A DNA stretch of 64,000 nt from Nostoc sp. UHCC 0302 (GTDB lineage: Bacteria; Cyanobacteriota; Cyanobacteriia; Cyanobacteriales; Nostocaceae), in the NCBI RefSeq assembly GCF_038096175.1, contig NZ_CP151099.1:7666001-7730000 (forward strand), read 5' to 3'. Of this stretch, positions 1 through 8,481 are shown in pieces. How positions within the stretch are numbered: the stretch's first letter is position 1; each line of letters opens with the position of its first letter. The notes below the pieces were generated by a model, which did no database searches, was not told the DNA's origin, and worked only from the letters and a program-made list of their open reading frames with translations. The translations under genes were made by a program, and so were the position numbers.

Positions 1-340
1 GAACCGCCTCTACCTTTATCATTTCTGCCTTCTTTTCGAGGGGATTCCCATCTTTTTAATCGCATTAATTCTTAACCTCTCTTTCTTGGTTATGGTTGGT
101 ATTTACTCACATACAAGTGAAATCACCGCTAAATCAGGACTCTTCTTAAGCATTAAATTGGCTGCTTTGCAAGAGAGTGTTTCCACTGCCTGTAAGTATA
201 GCACGGTGTCGAGAAATATTACTAGATTCCAAAAAAATACCCAGAACTGAGAAAGCTGGTTTTCTAGCCTTTTTTAGTTATGTTACTTTCGTAACTACTA
301 AGTGCTTTCAAATCTTTGATTTATTGAAGTCTTGGAGAAT
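1..340. other. intergenic, no gene recognised
   Basis: AT-rich spacer before the tRNA gene. Short open frames exist but have no ribosome binding site, no recognisable motif and no usual codon pattern. I see no RNA gene or repeat. Confidence 0.5.
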
Positions 341-423
341 GGGCAGGAGGAGAATCGAACTCCTATGACCGCAAGGTCGCCACATTTTGAGTGTGGTGCG
401 TCTACCAATTTCGCCACCCGCCC
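341..423 (-). tRNA. tRNA-Leu (anticodon CAA)
   Basis: Read on the minus strand, the segment folds as a class II tRNA. The acceptor stem GGGCGGG pairs with CCTGCCC, with one G-U. The anticodon stem CCACA/TGTGG encloses the loop CTCAAAA, giving anticodon CAA. There is a long variable arm and a T-loop TTCGATT. It decodes UUG. No CCA is encoded at the 3' end. Confidence 0.95.
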
Positions 424-639
424 TTGTATTCAACTTTTCTATTATAGCCTAATAAGTAAATTTACAACAAGCATAAACTTTTATTTTAGAAAAATTGCTG
501 GATAAGTGGCTTGAAAGTTAATTCAGGAAATCGACGATCTAGCTTTATTACTTATATGACAAGTGTTTCCAACGTGTAAATGCTGGAGTTTTAACAAGTT
601 GGTTGTTTTCGTGCTAAGTCGAAGGATATCAACTTTTCC

Positions 640-1767
640 CTACTCTATATGTTTACTGACTTTAACCAAACTAGAGTCAATATCCTGTAGTTTGGCACAG
701 CCACTAAGTGCCATTGCTATGCTTAGCTCATCTTGTAGCAGCGAAATTACATGAGCTACACCAACTTGTCCTGCTACTGCCAGCCCCCATAAAATAGGTC
801 GCCCAATCAGTACTGCTTTGGCTCCTAATGCTAAAGCTTTAAGAATGTCTGTGCCTCTGCGAATACCTCCATCCAAAAGGACTTCTGCTCTATCATCCAC
901 TGCTGTTACTATTTGAGTTAGAGCATCTAACGAGGCGATCGCACCATCAAGTTGTCTACCACCATGATTGGAAACAACAATTGCTTTGGCTCCATACTCC
1001 ACAGCACGTACAGCATCATCTCCCCGTAAAATTCCTTTAAGTACTAAAGGCAGCGGAGATATAGACTGCAACCATTCTAAATCACTCCAAGTTACCGCTG
1101 CATTTAATTGTTGAGCAAAATAAGTAAACAAGCCAGATTCCCCTTTTTCATGGGAAATATCTAGCCCGGATATAGTAGCAAGATTAGCGAGATGCAAGTC
1201 TAGGGGCAAGGCAAATTCGTTATGTCTATCTCTCTCCCGTTGTCCTAAAACAGGCGCATCTACAGTTAAACAAAGTGCTTTGTAGCCTGCCGCATCAGCT
1301 TTTTCTACCAAAGTACGGGTTAATCCTCGGTCTTTGTGAATGTAAAGCTGGAACCATTGCAGGGAATTTTGAAAGTTCTGACATCCATCTGCGACTTCTT
1401 CAATGCTTTTAGTCGCCATTGTACTCAACACCATGCCCACACCAGCAGATGCAGCAGCTCTTGCTGTGGCTATCTCTCCGTCTGGGTGAGCAAGACATTG
1501 AAAAGCCATTGGTGCAATTAATAAAGGTAATTGCAGTGGTTGTCCTAAAATAGAGGTACTTAGGTTGCGATCGCTCACATCAACCAGCATCCGAGGTTGC
1601 AGCTTGACTCGCTCAAAAGCTGCACGATTATCCCGCAATGTAACTTCATCCCAAGCACCACTACTGTAATAATCCAGTGCCATCGGAGACAGATGCTGTT
1701 TTGCTAACTGCTCGTATTCAAAAAGATTGATGGGTTGAAAGCTATTATTTTGGGATACAGCTGTCAT
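640..1767 (-). CDS. lox: FMN-dependent L-lactate/2-hydroxyacid oxidase
   Basis: Member of the FMN-dependent alpha-hydroxyacid oxidase/dehydrogenase family (glycolate oxidase, lactate oxidase). It spans the whole TIM barrel. The active-site signature VSNHGGRQLDG, with catalytic His and substrate-binding Arg, lies about two thirds along. The FMN phosphate-binding segment LDGGIRRGTDILKAL follows. By resemblance to the Nostoc enzyme all0170 it probably oxidises L-lactate with oxygen; glycolate oxidation cannot be excluded from sequence. The open frame extends seven codons further to a TTG (1788), but the ATG at 1767 is preferred. Transcribed alone on the minus strand. The symbol reflects family similarity only. 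Confidence 0.88.
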   Translation of the reverse strand: MTAVSQNNSFQPINLFEYEQLAKQHLSPMALDYYSSGAWDEVTLRDNRAAFERVKLQPRMLVDVSDRNLSTSILGQPLQLPLLIAPMAFQCLAHPDGEIATARAAASAGVGMVLSTMATKSIEEVADGCQNFQNSLQWFQLYIHKDRGLTRTLVEKADAAGYKALCLTVDAPVLGQRERDRHNEFALPLDLHLANLATISGLDISHEKGESGLFTYFAQQLNAAVTWSDLEWLQSISPLPLVLKGILRGDDAVRAVEYGAKAIVVSNHGGRQLDGAIASLDALTQIVTAVDDRAEVLLDGGIRRGTDILKALALGAKAVLIGRPILWGLAVAGQVGVAHVISLLQDELSIAMALSGCAKLQDIDSSLVKVSKHIE

Positions 1768-1817
1768 AACGACTGGTGAATTAACCAAAAGGCTTGCTGA
1801 TTGTCATTCTGGTTATT

Positions 1818-2693
1818 CTACCAGTTTCGCCAACCACCCTTGGTTGTAACTTCATCAGTGTTCTTCAATCCGTGGCTGTGCAATAGAGTTTGATATTCTG
1901 TGCTACTTGCCCAACGGTCAATTTCTCGCGCCCGAAGCACTGGTACTGGATGGGTTAATTGGGCTGTACGAGCAGCTTTGACCATTTCCCCAAGTTCTGT
2001 TTTACTAATATCATCGTAAGCACGAGCTTGGGCAACAAAAGCATCAAGATTTAGTTGTGGCGCTAACGTAGGAGAACCACCTGCTAGTTTCATTAATACT
2101 GACATGACAACTTTCGGGTCTTGAGTTGCTAGTAATGCGGCGCGATCGCAGGTAAACTCAGCACAGCGTACCCATTCTAAAAGTTGTGTCTGTATTGCTT
2201 GAGCAAGAAATGTGCCGACATTAGGGACAATTGCCGCAGCTAACACTAATATATTCACTGGCGTCAAATAAACGCTATGGTCACACTTGAGATGCCCTAA
2301 CTCATGGGCAATTACTGCTTGTATTTCTTCTGGTGTGAGGATATCAATTAACGATGTGTGCAGCACAACAAAGGGCTGCTTACCCCGCACGGCAAAGGTG
2401 TAGGCATTAGGAGCTGGATGTTGTCTGACATACAACTGAGGAGGCTCGATATCTAGAACTTTACAAGCTCCTATCAACAGCTTGTGTAAATCCGGCAGTT
2501 GCTTTTCACCTACCAGAACACTGGAAGCAATATTTTCTACATAGAAAATTTGTTCTGCCATTGGCCCTAGCCAATTCCGCACCATCATGTCTAAGCCTGG
2601 TATCTGCTTGAGAGTGTTGGTAGCTTCCAGGTCTAAGGGATGACGAAATGAGTCAGCTTTTAAACCAATCAGCGGGGTTTTGAAGAAGGACAT
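1818..2693 (-). CDS. M48 family zinc metallopeptidase
   Basis: A 291-aa membrane-associated protease. The zinc motif HELGH sits at about residue 130, and a downstream glutamate in EFTCDRAALL is the likely third ligand. Hydrophobic segments flank the motif (NILVLAAAIVPNVGTFLAQA). It resembles the cyanobacterial M48 peptidases related to HtpX and Ste24 but lacks the typical N-terminal HtpX membrane pair. The frame opens 21 codons earlier, but the ATG at 2693 begins the conserved-looking MSFFKTPLIGLKADSF. It follows murA on the same strand, separated by a palindrome. The substrate is unknown; a role in membrane protein quality control is inferred. Confidence 0.85.
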   Translation of the reverse strand: MSFFKTPLIGLKADSFRHPLDLEATNTLKQIPGLDMMVRNWLGPMAEQIFYVENIASSVLVGEKQLPDLHKLLIGACKVLDIEPPQLYVRQHPAPNAYTFAVRGKQPFVVLHTSLIDILTPEEIQAVIAHELGHLKCDHSVYLTPVNILVLAAAIVPNVGTFLAQAIQTQLLEWVRCAEFTCDRAALLATQDPKVVMSVLMKLAGGSPTLAPQLNLDAFVAQARAYDDISKTELGEMVKAARTAQLTHPVPVLRAREIDRWASSTEYQTLLHSHGLKNTDEVTTKGGWRNW

Positions 2694-2777
2694 GATACAG
2701 CAAGCTATAAACAACACAACTGGAGAATCTGGCTGGTTAGATAAACAGCCTCCCACAGCTAGTATAACGATTAAGTA

Positions 2778-2796
2778 AGGTGGGCAATGCCCACCT
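2778..2796. repeat. palindromic hairpin AGGTGGGC/GCCCACCT
   Basis: Perfect 8-bp inverted arms around AAT lie between murA and the protease gene. GTRGGTGGGC-type palindromes are dispersed in Nostocales genomes. It could also act as a weak terminator for murA, but no U-run follows on the minus strand. Confidence 0.6.
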
Positions 2797-2805
2797 ACCT
2801 AACAA

Positions 2806-4185
2806 CTAAGTCGAAATCGACGCTGGAGAAGTACTGGTATTAGGGACGAGTTCTGCATCTACCGATGCTTCGCCCACACGCAAGATTTTAGCTCCTAGTT
2901 GCTGTAACTTCATATCCAGTCGATCATAGCCACGATCAAGATGGCGCAATCCCTGAATTGTAGTTTGTCCTTCTGCTGCTAATCCTGCTAAAACTAATGC
3001 TGCTGATGCTCGTAAGTCTGTACCTAACACTGGTGCGCCAGACAGCTTTGGCACTCCCCGAACGAAAGCAGCATTGCCTTTGACACGAATATCTGCCCCC
3101 AAGCGATTCAATTCCGAGGCATGACGCAAGCGATTTTCAAACACAGATTCATTAATTACACTGTCGCCTTCTGCCAATGCTAGTAAAGCCATGAATGGCG
3201 CTTGCATATCTGTGGGAAACCCAGGATGGTATTGGGTTTCAATATCCGTTGCCTTGAGGGCTTCGGCTGGGAGAATGCGTAAGTATTCAGGTGCTTCTTC
3301 AATTATGGTGACTCCAATATCTCGCAATTTGGCAATCACTGGTATGAGATGTTCTGGAGCCACTGGTGAGAGAGTCAGTTCTGAGCGGGTAATTGCTGCT
3401 GCTACTAAAAATGTTCCTGCCTCAATCCGGTCAGGAATAATAGTGTAGTCAACAGAATGCAGCTTAGGAACTCCTTCAATAATAATCCTGCTAGTTCCCG
3501 CACCCTTAATCTTCGCTCCCATCGCGTTACAGAAGTTCGCTAAATCAACTACTTCTGGTTCTCGTGCAGCATTTTCGATAATCGTTTCGCCATCTGCCAA
3601 GGTAGCCGCCATCATTAAATTTTCTGTGGCCCCTACACTGGCGATGTCTAAGTAAATATTTGCTCCTTTTAATCTCCGATTACTACCAGGGACGTAAGCA
3701 TTACATATACCATGCTCAATCTGGACTTCAGCTCCCATTGCTTGCAGTCCCCGGACGTGCAGGTCAACTGGTCTTGCCCCAATAGCACAACCGCCTGGTA
3801 GCGGCATCTGTGCTACTCCAAGTCTTGCCAAAATCGCACCAATAGCAAAAAAACTCGCCCGCAACTGGGTAACTAGTTCGTAGGGAGCTTTTGATGTTTT
3901 AATTTCACTGGCATTTATGTCTAAAATATCACCTTGCCGAGTTAGTCGTACACCTAAAGCTAATAAAACTTGACTCATCCGCTCCACGTCAGCCAATAAG
4001 GGAACGTTGCGAATGCGACAATCACCCGGACATAGTAAGGCTCCTGCCATGATTACCAAGGCTGCATTTTTTGCCCCGCTAATTTTCACATGGCCTTGTA
4101 AAGGATGCCCACCCCAAATTTGCAAGACTGAGGAGTCTGCTTCTGGAGAAAATTTGGCATCTGGTAAGCCGCTAGAAGGATTAAT
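2806..4185 (-). CDS. murA: UDP-N-acetylglucosamine 1-carboxyvinyltransferase, probable ATT start
   Basis: First committed step of peptidoglycan synthesis: transfers enolpyruvate from PEP to UDP-GlcNAc in the cytoplasm. The PEP-site KN pair is in [13 protein letters not shown], and the catalytic Cys is in [15 protein letters not shown]. The EPSP-synthase-like fold runs the full length. With standard start codons the frame would begin at TTG 4125 (439 aa), which has no ribosome binding site. The frame continues upstream as [19 protein letters not shown] to an ATT codon (4183-4185), preceded at about 6 nt by GGAGGT. I recall this N-terminal segment from other Nostocaceae MurA proteins but could not check. 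A 459-aa product initiated at ATT is therefore the best reading. Confidence 0.9.
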   Translation of the reverse strand: MNPSSGLPDAKFSPEADSSVLQIWGGHPLQGHVKISGAKNAALVIMAGALLCPGDCRIRNVPLLADVERMSQVLLALGVRLTRQGDILDINASEIKTSKAPYELVTQLRASFFAIGAILARLGVAQMPLPGGCAIGARPVDLHVRGLQAMGAEVQIEHGICNAYVPGSNRRLKGANIYLDIASVGATENLMMAATLADGETIIENAAREPEVVDLANFCNAMGAKIKGAGTSRIIIEGVPKLHSVDYTIIPDRIEAGTFLVAAAITRSELTLSPVAPEHLIPVIAKLRDIGVTIIEEAPEYLRILPAEALKATDIETQYHPGFPTDMQAPFMALLALAEGDSVINESVFENRLRHASELNRLGADIRVKGNAAFVRGVPKLSGAPVLGTDLRASAALVLAGLAAEGQTTIQGLRHLDRGYDRLDMKLQQLGAKILRVGEASVDAELVPNTSTSPASIST

Positions 4186-4563
4186 AAGCCTACCTCCAAA
4201 AGAAATACGTAATTTTATATGTTTGAAGTTGGTTTTGATTCTACATTAAAGATTTAATTTGTCCACATTTTAGGGCTATGTCTAGTATTGAAAAATTGTT
4301 TTTTAGGTGTGAAATAACGTCTCAGAACAAGCATTAGTAAGCTTTTTACGTTTTTTCAACTTCTCATAAAAAAACATCCCAACTTTAAATTTTAAGTAAA
4401 ATTAATTACTAAGTAGAAAATATCATCCTCTTAAAAAAGCAAGGCTGTACTAAGTTAATAATTTGATTTTCCTTGCTGCTTAGAAAAGGCGTATACCAAT
4501 CACATCTTTCTTAACATGGCTACTCACAAAAATCACCAAATAAAGCTTGTTAGATGAAAGGAG
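4186..4563. other. intergenic upstream of murA
   Basis: AT-rich spacer with the GGAGGT ribosome binding site of murA at its start. The sequence TATACCAATCACATC near 4494 resembles the MITE ends found elsewhere in the window but has no partner arm here. No gene seen. Confidence 0.4.
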
Positions 4564-4592
4564 TTGACAAATGGAAAAAAATTAGTAACAAT
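4564..4592 (+). promoter_or_regulatory. candidate sigma70-type promoter of tRNA-Leu(CAG)
   Basis: A perfect -35 box TTGACA (4564-4569) is followed after about 17 nt by AACAAT, a moderate -10 match. Transcription would start about 25-30 nt before the mature tRNA. Confidence 0.5.
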
Positions 4593-4621
4593 AGGAAATT
4601 GTCGATTAAAAACAAATGCCA

Positions 4622-4703
4622 GCGGAACTGGCGGAATTGGCAGACGCGCTAGATTCAGGTTCTAGTGCCGCAAGGCTTCCGGGTTCAAGTCCCGGGTTCC
4701 GCA
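4622..4703 (+). tRNA. tRNA-Leu (anticodon CAG)
   Basis: Acceptor arms GCGGAAC/GTTCCGC plus discriminator A. The anticodon stem CTAGA/TCTAG surrounds loop TTCAGGT, giving anticodon CAG, so it decodes CUG. Class II with a long variable arm and T-loop TTCAAGT. No encoded CCA. Confidence 0.96.
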
Positions 4704-4794
4704 TATTTTAAGTTAAAAGTTAGGAGCGAACAGTTAGGAGTTGAAACAAAACCAGCTTAACTCCTAATTCCTAACTCCTAACTCCCAACTTGTG

Positions 4795-5592
4795 ATGTTG
4801 ACTAGTTTACAGAATTCCTTAGTAAAGCAAATCCGCAAACTACACTCTACCAAGGAGCGACAGAAGCAGCAGCTGTTTTTACTGGAAGGGACACATCTGT
4901 TAGAGGAAGCTTGCGCAGTAAATTACCCAATAGTCACAGTATGTTGTACCCCAGAATGGCAAACTGCTCATCCTTCACTGTGGGAAGAAGCTTGTAGACA
5001 ATGCGATCGCGTCGAAATTGTCAGTGAGGAAGTTTTAAAGGCGATCGCCACGACAGTCAACCCGGATGGTGTAGTTGCAACAGCACAACGGGATGATCGT
5101 CAAACTCAAGTACCGTTTACTGGTTTAGTACTGGCTTTAGAAACTGTGCAAGATCCAGGGAACCTCGGTACAATGATCCGCACTGCTGCCGCAGCTGGAG
5201 CATCGGGGCTGTGGATCAGTGGAGATAGTGTAGATTTAGATAACCCAAAAGTCTTACGTGCCTCTGCTGGGCAGTGGTTTCGTTTAGCAACAGCAGTATC
5301 TGATGATTTAAGAGCCACAGTGCAGCAAAGTCAAGAAGCAGGAATGCAGGTAGTGGCAACTTTACCAACGGCAAATTTAACTTATTGGGAAGTAGATTGG
5401 CAAAAACCCAGCTTGATTTTATTGGGTAATGAAGGCGCAGGCTTGTCAGCAGATTTAGCAGCGATGGCAGACAAGCAAGTCAAAATTCCCCTGAGTCCAG
5501 GAGTAGAGTCTTTAAATGTAGCGATCGCAGCCGCTTTAATGTTGTACGAAGCCCAACGGCAACAACAGTTAAAAGTAACTCCCGACTCCTAA
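4795..5592 (+). CDS. TrmH/SpoU family RNA 2'-O-methyltransferase
   Basis: SAM-dependent RNA ribose methyltransferase of the SPOUT superfamily. The N-terminal substrate-binding domain has the usual LVKQIRKLHSTKERQKQQLF and LEGTHLLEEA pattern. The C-terminal knot has the three SpoU motifs: NLGTMIRTAAAAG, LGNEGAGLS and IPLSPGVESLNVAIAAA. The target is probably 23S rRNA (RlmB-like), but the exact nucleotide cannot be read from sequence. A GTG sits directly before the ATG start. The region before the gene carries TTAGGAG/CTCCTAA repeats that could form a hairpin in the leader. Confidence 0.9.
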   Translation: MLTSLQNSLVKQIRKLHSTKERQKQQLFLLEGTHLLEEACAVNYPIVTVCCTPEWQTAHPSLWEEACRQCDRVEIVSEEVLKAIATTVNPDGVVATAQRDDRQTQVPFTGLVLALETVQDPGNLGTMIRTAAAAGASGLWISGDSVDLDNPKVLRASAGQWFRLATAVSDDLRATVQQSQEAGMQVVATLPTANLTYWEVDWQKPSLILLGNEGAGLSADLAAMADKQVKIPLSPGVESLNVAIAAALMLYEAQRQQQLKVTPDS

Positions 5593-5595
5593 CTA

Positions 5596-5838
5596 TTATT
5601 TCTTTTTTTCTTCGAAATATTGTTCAATATCAGCAACTGCGTCCTCAAAAGCCTCTAAATCAATTTCCGTCAAGTTTTCCACCAGTTGGGCGTCATTAGC
5701 GCTATCAGTATGCAATTGTAGTGTCTCTACTGCTTCATCTTCCGTTGTATTCTCTTGCAAAATACCCTCCAATTGGTCAAGCGATTGAAGAAACTCTTTT
5801 GCGGCGGAATGGCGATGTTTGTTCTGGCTTTGCTCCAT
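5596..5838 (-). CDS. small acidic conserved hypothetical protein
   Basis: An 80-aa acidic, helical protein, convergent with the methyltransferase gene with only 3 bp between the stop codons. It has a basic N-terminus (QNKHRHSAAKEF), then a Glu/Asp-rich stretch ending in YFEEKKK. No catalytic motif or membrane segment. Codon use and composition look genuine, and it looks like a cyanobacterial family of unknown function. I do not recognise a role. Confidence 0.7.
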   Translation of the reverse strand: MEQSQNKHRHSAAKEFLQSLDQLEGILQENTTEDEAVETLQLHTDSANDAQLVENLTEIDLEAFEDAVADIEQYFEEKKK

Positions 5839-6121
5839 AAGATGTGAGAATTTTAGATTTAATTACGTAATACTCAAATTGCAGTTCCTACAACTTTAAA
5901 TTTTGCATATATAACATCTATTGCTAGCTATCTGCAAAGAGCTAGGTACTACTGTATCAACTTTACACACTAAACGGCTTGACAGCAAAATTGGCTGTGA
6001 TGCGATCCCGAACGATTACCAGCAGCTTCCTAGAGCTAGAGACTGCTAAATTTTTGGTTTACGAATATAGCCAAAAATCCAGCGCTACACATACTTAAAC
6101 CGCTATTTTCCTTGAACCCCA

Positions 6122-6547
6122 TCAGGTTGTGACACCTGAATTTTGAATTTGCAAAAATTTGTCCAACATCATACTGGGAATGGGACGTGGACGCATTGTT
6201 TTGGCTTCTACCCAAACCCAGAGTGCATTTGCTGTTACTAATAAATCATCTTGATTTTGTTTACGAATTTCGTAGTGTCGGAAAACACGGGTTCCACGTA
6301 TTTCCTTTAGCCAAGTAGTGACTTCCAGAGTATCGCCTGCAACAGCTGGGCGTAAGTAGTCAATTTCTACCCGCCGCATGACAAATACGCCACCTAGTTC
6401 TTGGTATACATCCAAAGTTAAACCCAGGTGTTCGGAGTGTTCAATGGCAGCCTGTTCTAAATAGTTTTGATAGACGGCGTTATTTACATGGCCAAGAGCA
6501 TCCATCTCATAGTGCCGAACGCGCAATAGAGTTTTGAATAATTCCAT
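6122..6547 (-). CDS. acyl-CoA thioesterase, 4HBT/YbgC-type hotdog protein
   Basis: A single hotdog domain of 141 aa. The signature RHYEMDALGHVNNAVYQNYL contains the Asp nucleophile/base of the 4-hydroxybenzoyl-CoA thioesterase class, followed by EIDYLRPAVAGDTLEV. It hydrolyses an acyl-CoA or acyl-ACP thioester. In cyanobacteria one related protein is the DHNA-CoA thioesterase of phylloquinone synthesis, so that role is possible, but no menaquinone genes are adjacent. Stands alone. Confidence 0.82.
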   Translation of the reverse strand: MELFKTLLRVRHYEMDALGHVNNAVYQNYLEQAAIEHSEHLGLTLDVYQELGGVFVMRRVEIDYLRPAVAGDTLEVTTWLKEIRGTRVFRHYEIRKQNQDDLLVTANALWVWVEAKTMRPRPIPSMMLDKFLQIQNSGVTT

Positions 6548-7061
6548 AGTTTAGTAAGTAGTGCGGCGCTGTTTTAGTCTATCTGATTGCAAGCTCTAAG
6601 TAGGTAGACATAAATAAATTAAAGTTTTTACTTGGCACTTTAGCGTTAAAGCGTCAGCTAAAAGCGACAAGTTATATCTAAATATCACAACAGTTATAAA
6701 AGTTAATCTGTATAAATATTACATACAGTTGTCATTCTAATAACACAAGCTTTCTCTAAAGTTAAAACTAAGTTAAGAAATTTTTCAAAATTAGGAAGTT
6801 TATGAGTGTAAACAGTTCCCTATGGGAGAATAAAGTTAATTCTTGACAAATATCTTTTTGTTTTTTGTAAATTTCTGTTTTGTTTTTAGCAAAAAATGCG
6901 TTTTCTAGGCGTATTAGCTGCTGCATTGATTTAAATCTCAGCTACTTAATTCTTGGAAGTAAGCAGATCATAGATGATACTTTCCAAGATGCATATTACT
7001 TCTGGCTGACTCGATTATTCGAGTTTAGTAGAAGAAAATTAGTAAAATTCGGAGGTATAAA
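6548..7061. other. intergenic with leader of the 45-aa membrane protein
   Basis: AT-rich, with a candidate promoter at 6843-6871 and a leader of about 180 nt. No other gene seen; the open frame at 6880-7083 has no ribosome binding site or plausible composition. Confidence 0.4.
6843..6871 (+). promoter_or_regulatory. candidate sigma70-type promoter
   Basis: TTGACA (6843-6848), a 17-nt spacer and TGTAAA (6866-6871). It would drive the small membrane protein gene at 7062 through a leader of about 180 nt. Confidence 0.45.
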
Positions 7062-7199
7062 ATGGCAGTTCGGAATAATTTAGTTGCCAATATATGGCAA
7101 AGAGTACAACAAAATTCCGTCACTTGGGGATCGTTAGCCCTTTTGGTTAGTGGATTAATCATGCTGTTAGTAATACTTACAATGTTTTCTTACACTTAA
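7062..7199 (+). CDS. 45-aa single-pass membrane protein
   Basis: Begins ATG with GGAGG six nt upstream, one of the best ribosome binding sites in the window. The 45-aa product starts MAVRNNLVANIWQRVQQ and then has one transmembrane helix (LALLVSGLIMLLVILTMF) ending SYT. A 13-bp perfect hairpin follows the stop. Size and topology resemble small subunits of photosynthetic or NDH-1 complexes, but I do not recognise the family and assign no function. Confidence 0.65.
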   Translation: MAVRNNLVANIWQRVQQNSVTWGSLALLVSGLIMLLVILTMFSYT

Positions 7200-7211
7200 T
7201 AACAGTAAGAT

Positions 7212-7249
7212 TCTTCCAGTTTCTGGGTAGCAGTCTAGAAACTGGAAGA
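7212..7249 (+). terminator. 13-bp perfect hairpin after the small membrane protein
   Basis: TCTTCCAGTTTCT (7212-7224) pairs with AGAAACTGGAAGA (7237-7249). It lies 12 nt after the stop codon. No U-run follows, so it may be an RNA-stabilising or processing hairpin rather than an intrinsic terminator. Confidence 0.5.
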
Positions 7250-7293
7250 TAATAAACTGCGTCTCGAAAAAATTAAACTTGAGACAAAAATTT

Positions 7294-7608
7294 ATGAACT
7301 GCAAAATTTTACTAACAGTTATGGCGTTATCTGTTACTAGCTTAGTAGCTCCTGTCAAAGCTCAAGAGCTTAATAACAGAACTCCAGGGCAATCAAATAA
7401 AGTTATAAATGCTTGCGTCCAGAACCAAGCCCAAACTTTGCCAAATCCCTTTAGCGACGTACCATCAAACCATTGGGCTTTTAAAGCAGTTATGACTATG
7501 CATTACTGCGGAGCCTTCCGTCAAGCGACTCCGCCTGCTTTGTTTGAGAAGTTGCGACCAATACAAAGCCAGCAGCAATATGAAAAAGAACCACAGTTTC
7601 AAAAGTAA
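7294..7608 (+). CDS. small secreted protein with an SLH-like fragment
   Basis: About 104 aa. An N-terminal signal peptide (MNCKILLTVMALSVTSLVAP, cleavage after VKAQ) is followed by a mature region with the motif FSDVPSNHWAFKAVMTM, which matches the first half of an S-layer homology repeat. A second cysteine-bearing stretch (HYCGAF) follows. One partial SLH repeat is too little for wall anchoring, so it may be a truncated relative of cyanobacterial SLH/porin proteins. The in-frame TTG at 7279 is a less likely start. Confidence 0.6.
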   Translation: MNCKILLTVMALSVTSLVAPVKAQELNNRTPGQSNKVINACVQNQAQTLPNPFSDVPSNHWAFKAVMTMHYCGAFRQATPPALFEKLRPIQSQQQYEKEPQFQK

Positions 7609-7674
7609 AAAAAGAAAAACTTTCTCAAATTAACTAACGGTAAATTAAGTGAGTCAATTGACAATCTAATAAGT

Positions 7675-7759
7675 CAGAAACCAGAATTTAGGATTGAGTT
7701 ATTTGGTGCAAAACAATTAGCGCTGATTTAAATCCACGACTAATTAATTCTGGTTTCTG
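7675..7759. repeat. long-range inverted repeat between convergent genes
   Basis: CAGAAACCAGAATT (7675-7688) and AATTCTGGTTTCTG (7746-7759) are perfect 14-bp complements around a 57-bp loop. They lie between the SLH-like gene and the 3' end of the ferritin-like gene. It may be a bidirectional terminator or a decayed MITE. Confidence 0.6.
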
Positions 7760-8481
7760 AATTCTGATTATTGAATTCTTTAATTAAACATTGACTGGCT
7801 CACTATCCTGAACTAGTGAACGAGTTTCGCCATTGCGCTGGAGAATACCGCCAACCATTGCCAATAAAGCGTTTATCTTGCGGTTGCGCCATTTATCTAC
7901 AAGTTGTTCTACTTGATTTGCAGACATTCGCCGCAACATCGCTTCGTAGAGATAAGCTGCATGACCAGTTTCATCTTTAGCAATGCTCAATATTCCCATT
8001 TTTAAGTTGCGAGTGGTTGGCTCATCATCAGGTAATACTTTTGCCATACGGGTAAAGTCTTTACTAGCATCTAACTCCAGAATATAAGTGCTAGCCATAA
8101 ATACATCCCAGTCAATAACAGGGGGTTTTAGCTGTTCTTGTGTGTAACCCTCATAGAATGCTGCAAAAAAGGGACTGCGCTGCTGTTTTGATTTACTTGT
8201 AGATGGACTTTGGGATTGACGTTTGAAATCTATAACTTGTTTATTCAGCTGTTTTAAGGCGTGAGCAAAAACCTGACCATGCCTAGTTTCATCTGATGCG
8301 TGTTTTGCGAGTTTTTCTGCCAGCCATGTATCGCCTTCGGCTGCTGCCCGATCGCTCAGTGCAGATAAAAATGGAACTGAGCCAGATTCTGCCAATTGAA
8401 ACCCTGCAAGGACGTTGGGGCGAGTTTTAGAGTCACGAATTTGAGCGGCATAGTAATAAGCAACAGCACCCGAACCCACTA

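Noticed and set aside
177-368. 63-codon plus frame at the window start
   Set aside because: Runs into the tRNA-Leu gene, has no ribosome binding site and no protein-like composition.
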